Source: Durusdinium trenchii
Lineage: Eukaryota; Sar; Dinophyceae; Suessiales; Symbiodiniaceae
Length of the DNA: 64,000 nucleotides
Assembly: GCA_963970005.1 (NCBI GenBank)
Contig: CAXAMN010001148.1
Span: forward strand, 62,001-126,000
Reading direction: 5' to 3'
Under the pieces are notes generated by a model, which saw only the letters and a list, made by a program, of their open reading frames with translations, was not told the origin of the DNA and did not search any database. Below are positions 63,901-64,000 of the stretch, one piece after another (positions within the stretch are counted from its first letter, which is position 1; each line of letters begins with the position of its first letter). The position numbers were made by a program, and so were the translations under genes.

Positions 63901-64000
63901 TTCTTTGGCTTGGCTAGATTATCTAACTGTCAGCCTGACCAACATGAAATCACCTCTCTCTCACAAAGACTTGCAAGGCATAGGGCACAAAGTCACAAAA

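Noticed and set aside
1-64000. CRISPR array, bacterial operon or phage region
   Set aside because: No regularly spaced direct repeats with unique spacers, no ribosome-binding-site pattern, and intron-split eukaryotic genes throughout.

Overview
The window looks like nuclear DNA of a dinoflagellate, probably a Symbiodiniaceae-like species. Three things point there. Protein-coding genes are split into short exons whose introns often start with GC or GT and end AG|G. Retroelement proteins match the Ty1/copia-like gag and pol families that fill such genomes. No bacterial operon, Shine-Dalgarno pattern or phage feature is visible. Two 10-base N runs (12916-12925 and 49802-49811) mark assembly gaps. 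Exon limits in multi-exon genes are estimates from reading frames and splice-like signals; no homology search was run.

Left part (1 to about 13.3 kb). All recognisable coding runs on the minus strand. In transcription order there is a decayed copia reverse transcriptase/RNase H (8990-7750), a frameshifted gag (7276-6274), an acidic unknown ORF, another unknown ORF, an intronless HMG-box plus protein-kinase fusion (4270-3095), and a multi-exon DNA cytosine-5 methyltransferase-like gene (2485-779). Two very long perfect palindromes sit at 457-492 and 569-616. A CTAAGG-repeat-bounded block with two more perfect palindromes lies at 10764-11420.

Middle part (13.3 to 28 kb). A 5'-truncated Ty1/copia-like element on the minus strand (19559-13350) keeps the protease tail, a methyltransferase-like P-C domain, integrase, reverse transcriptase and RNase H, then a 3' module with a membrane helix, coiled coil and Cys/His motif. 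It is broken by about six frame changes but almost no stop codons. Upstream of it on the same strand are three long intronless Pro/His/Ser/Thr-rich ORFs (598, about 297 and 449 residues) with RS-like tracts, one with a SANT/Myb-like domain and one with an unrecognised C-terminal domain. This cluster is the best candidate here for an undescribed system.

Right part (28 to 64 kb). Host-type, intron-rich genes, mainly on the minus strand: a DUF2828/vWA-like protein (46015-41236), a TenA/THI-4-like protein with signal peptide and C-terminal membrane helix (48518-47696, frames disrupted), the end of a leucine-rich-repeat protein next to a gap, a probable multi-pass membrane protein (about 55.9-52.9 kb), and a 6-phosphogluconolactonase-like gene spread over about 5.3 kb in at least eight exons (63900-58626). 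Several further coding-like exons could not be assigned. A family of short words (core GGTTGGAGGCCATCGCTAC, CTACTAGTAGC, GGAACAAGAAGCTAC, ACAAAGGGCATCGCTAC) recurs in both orientations in at least 20 clusters across this part, and where gene structure is clear the clusters fall in introns.
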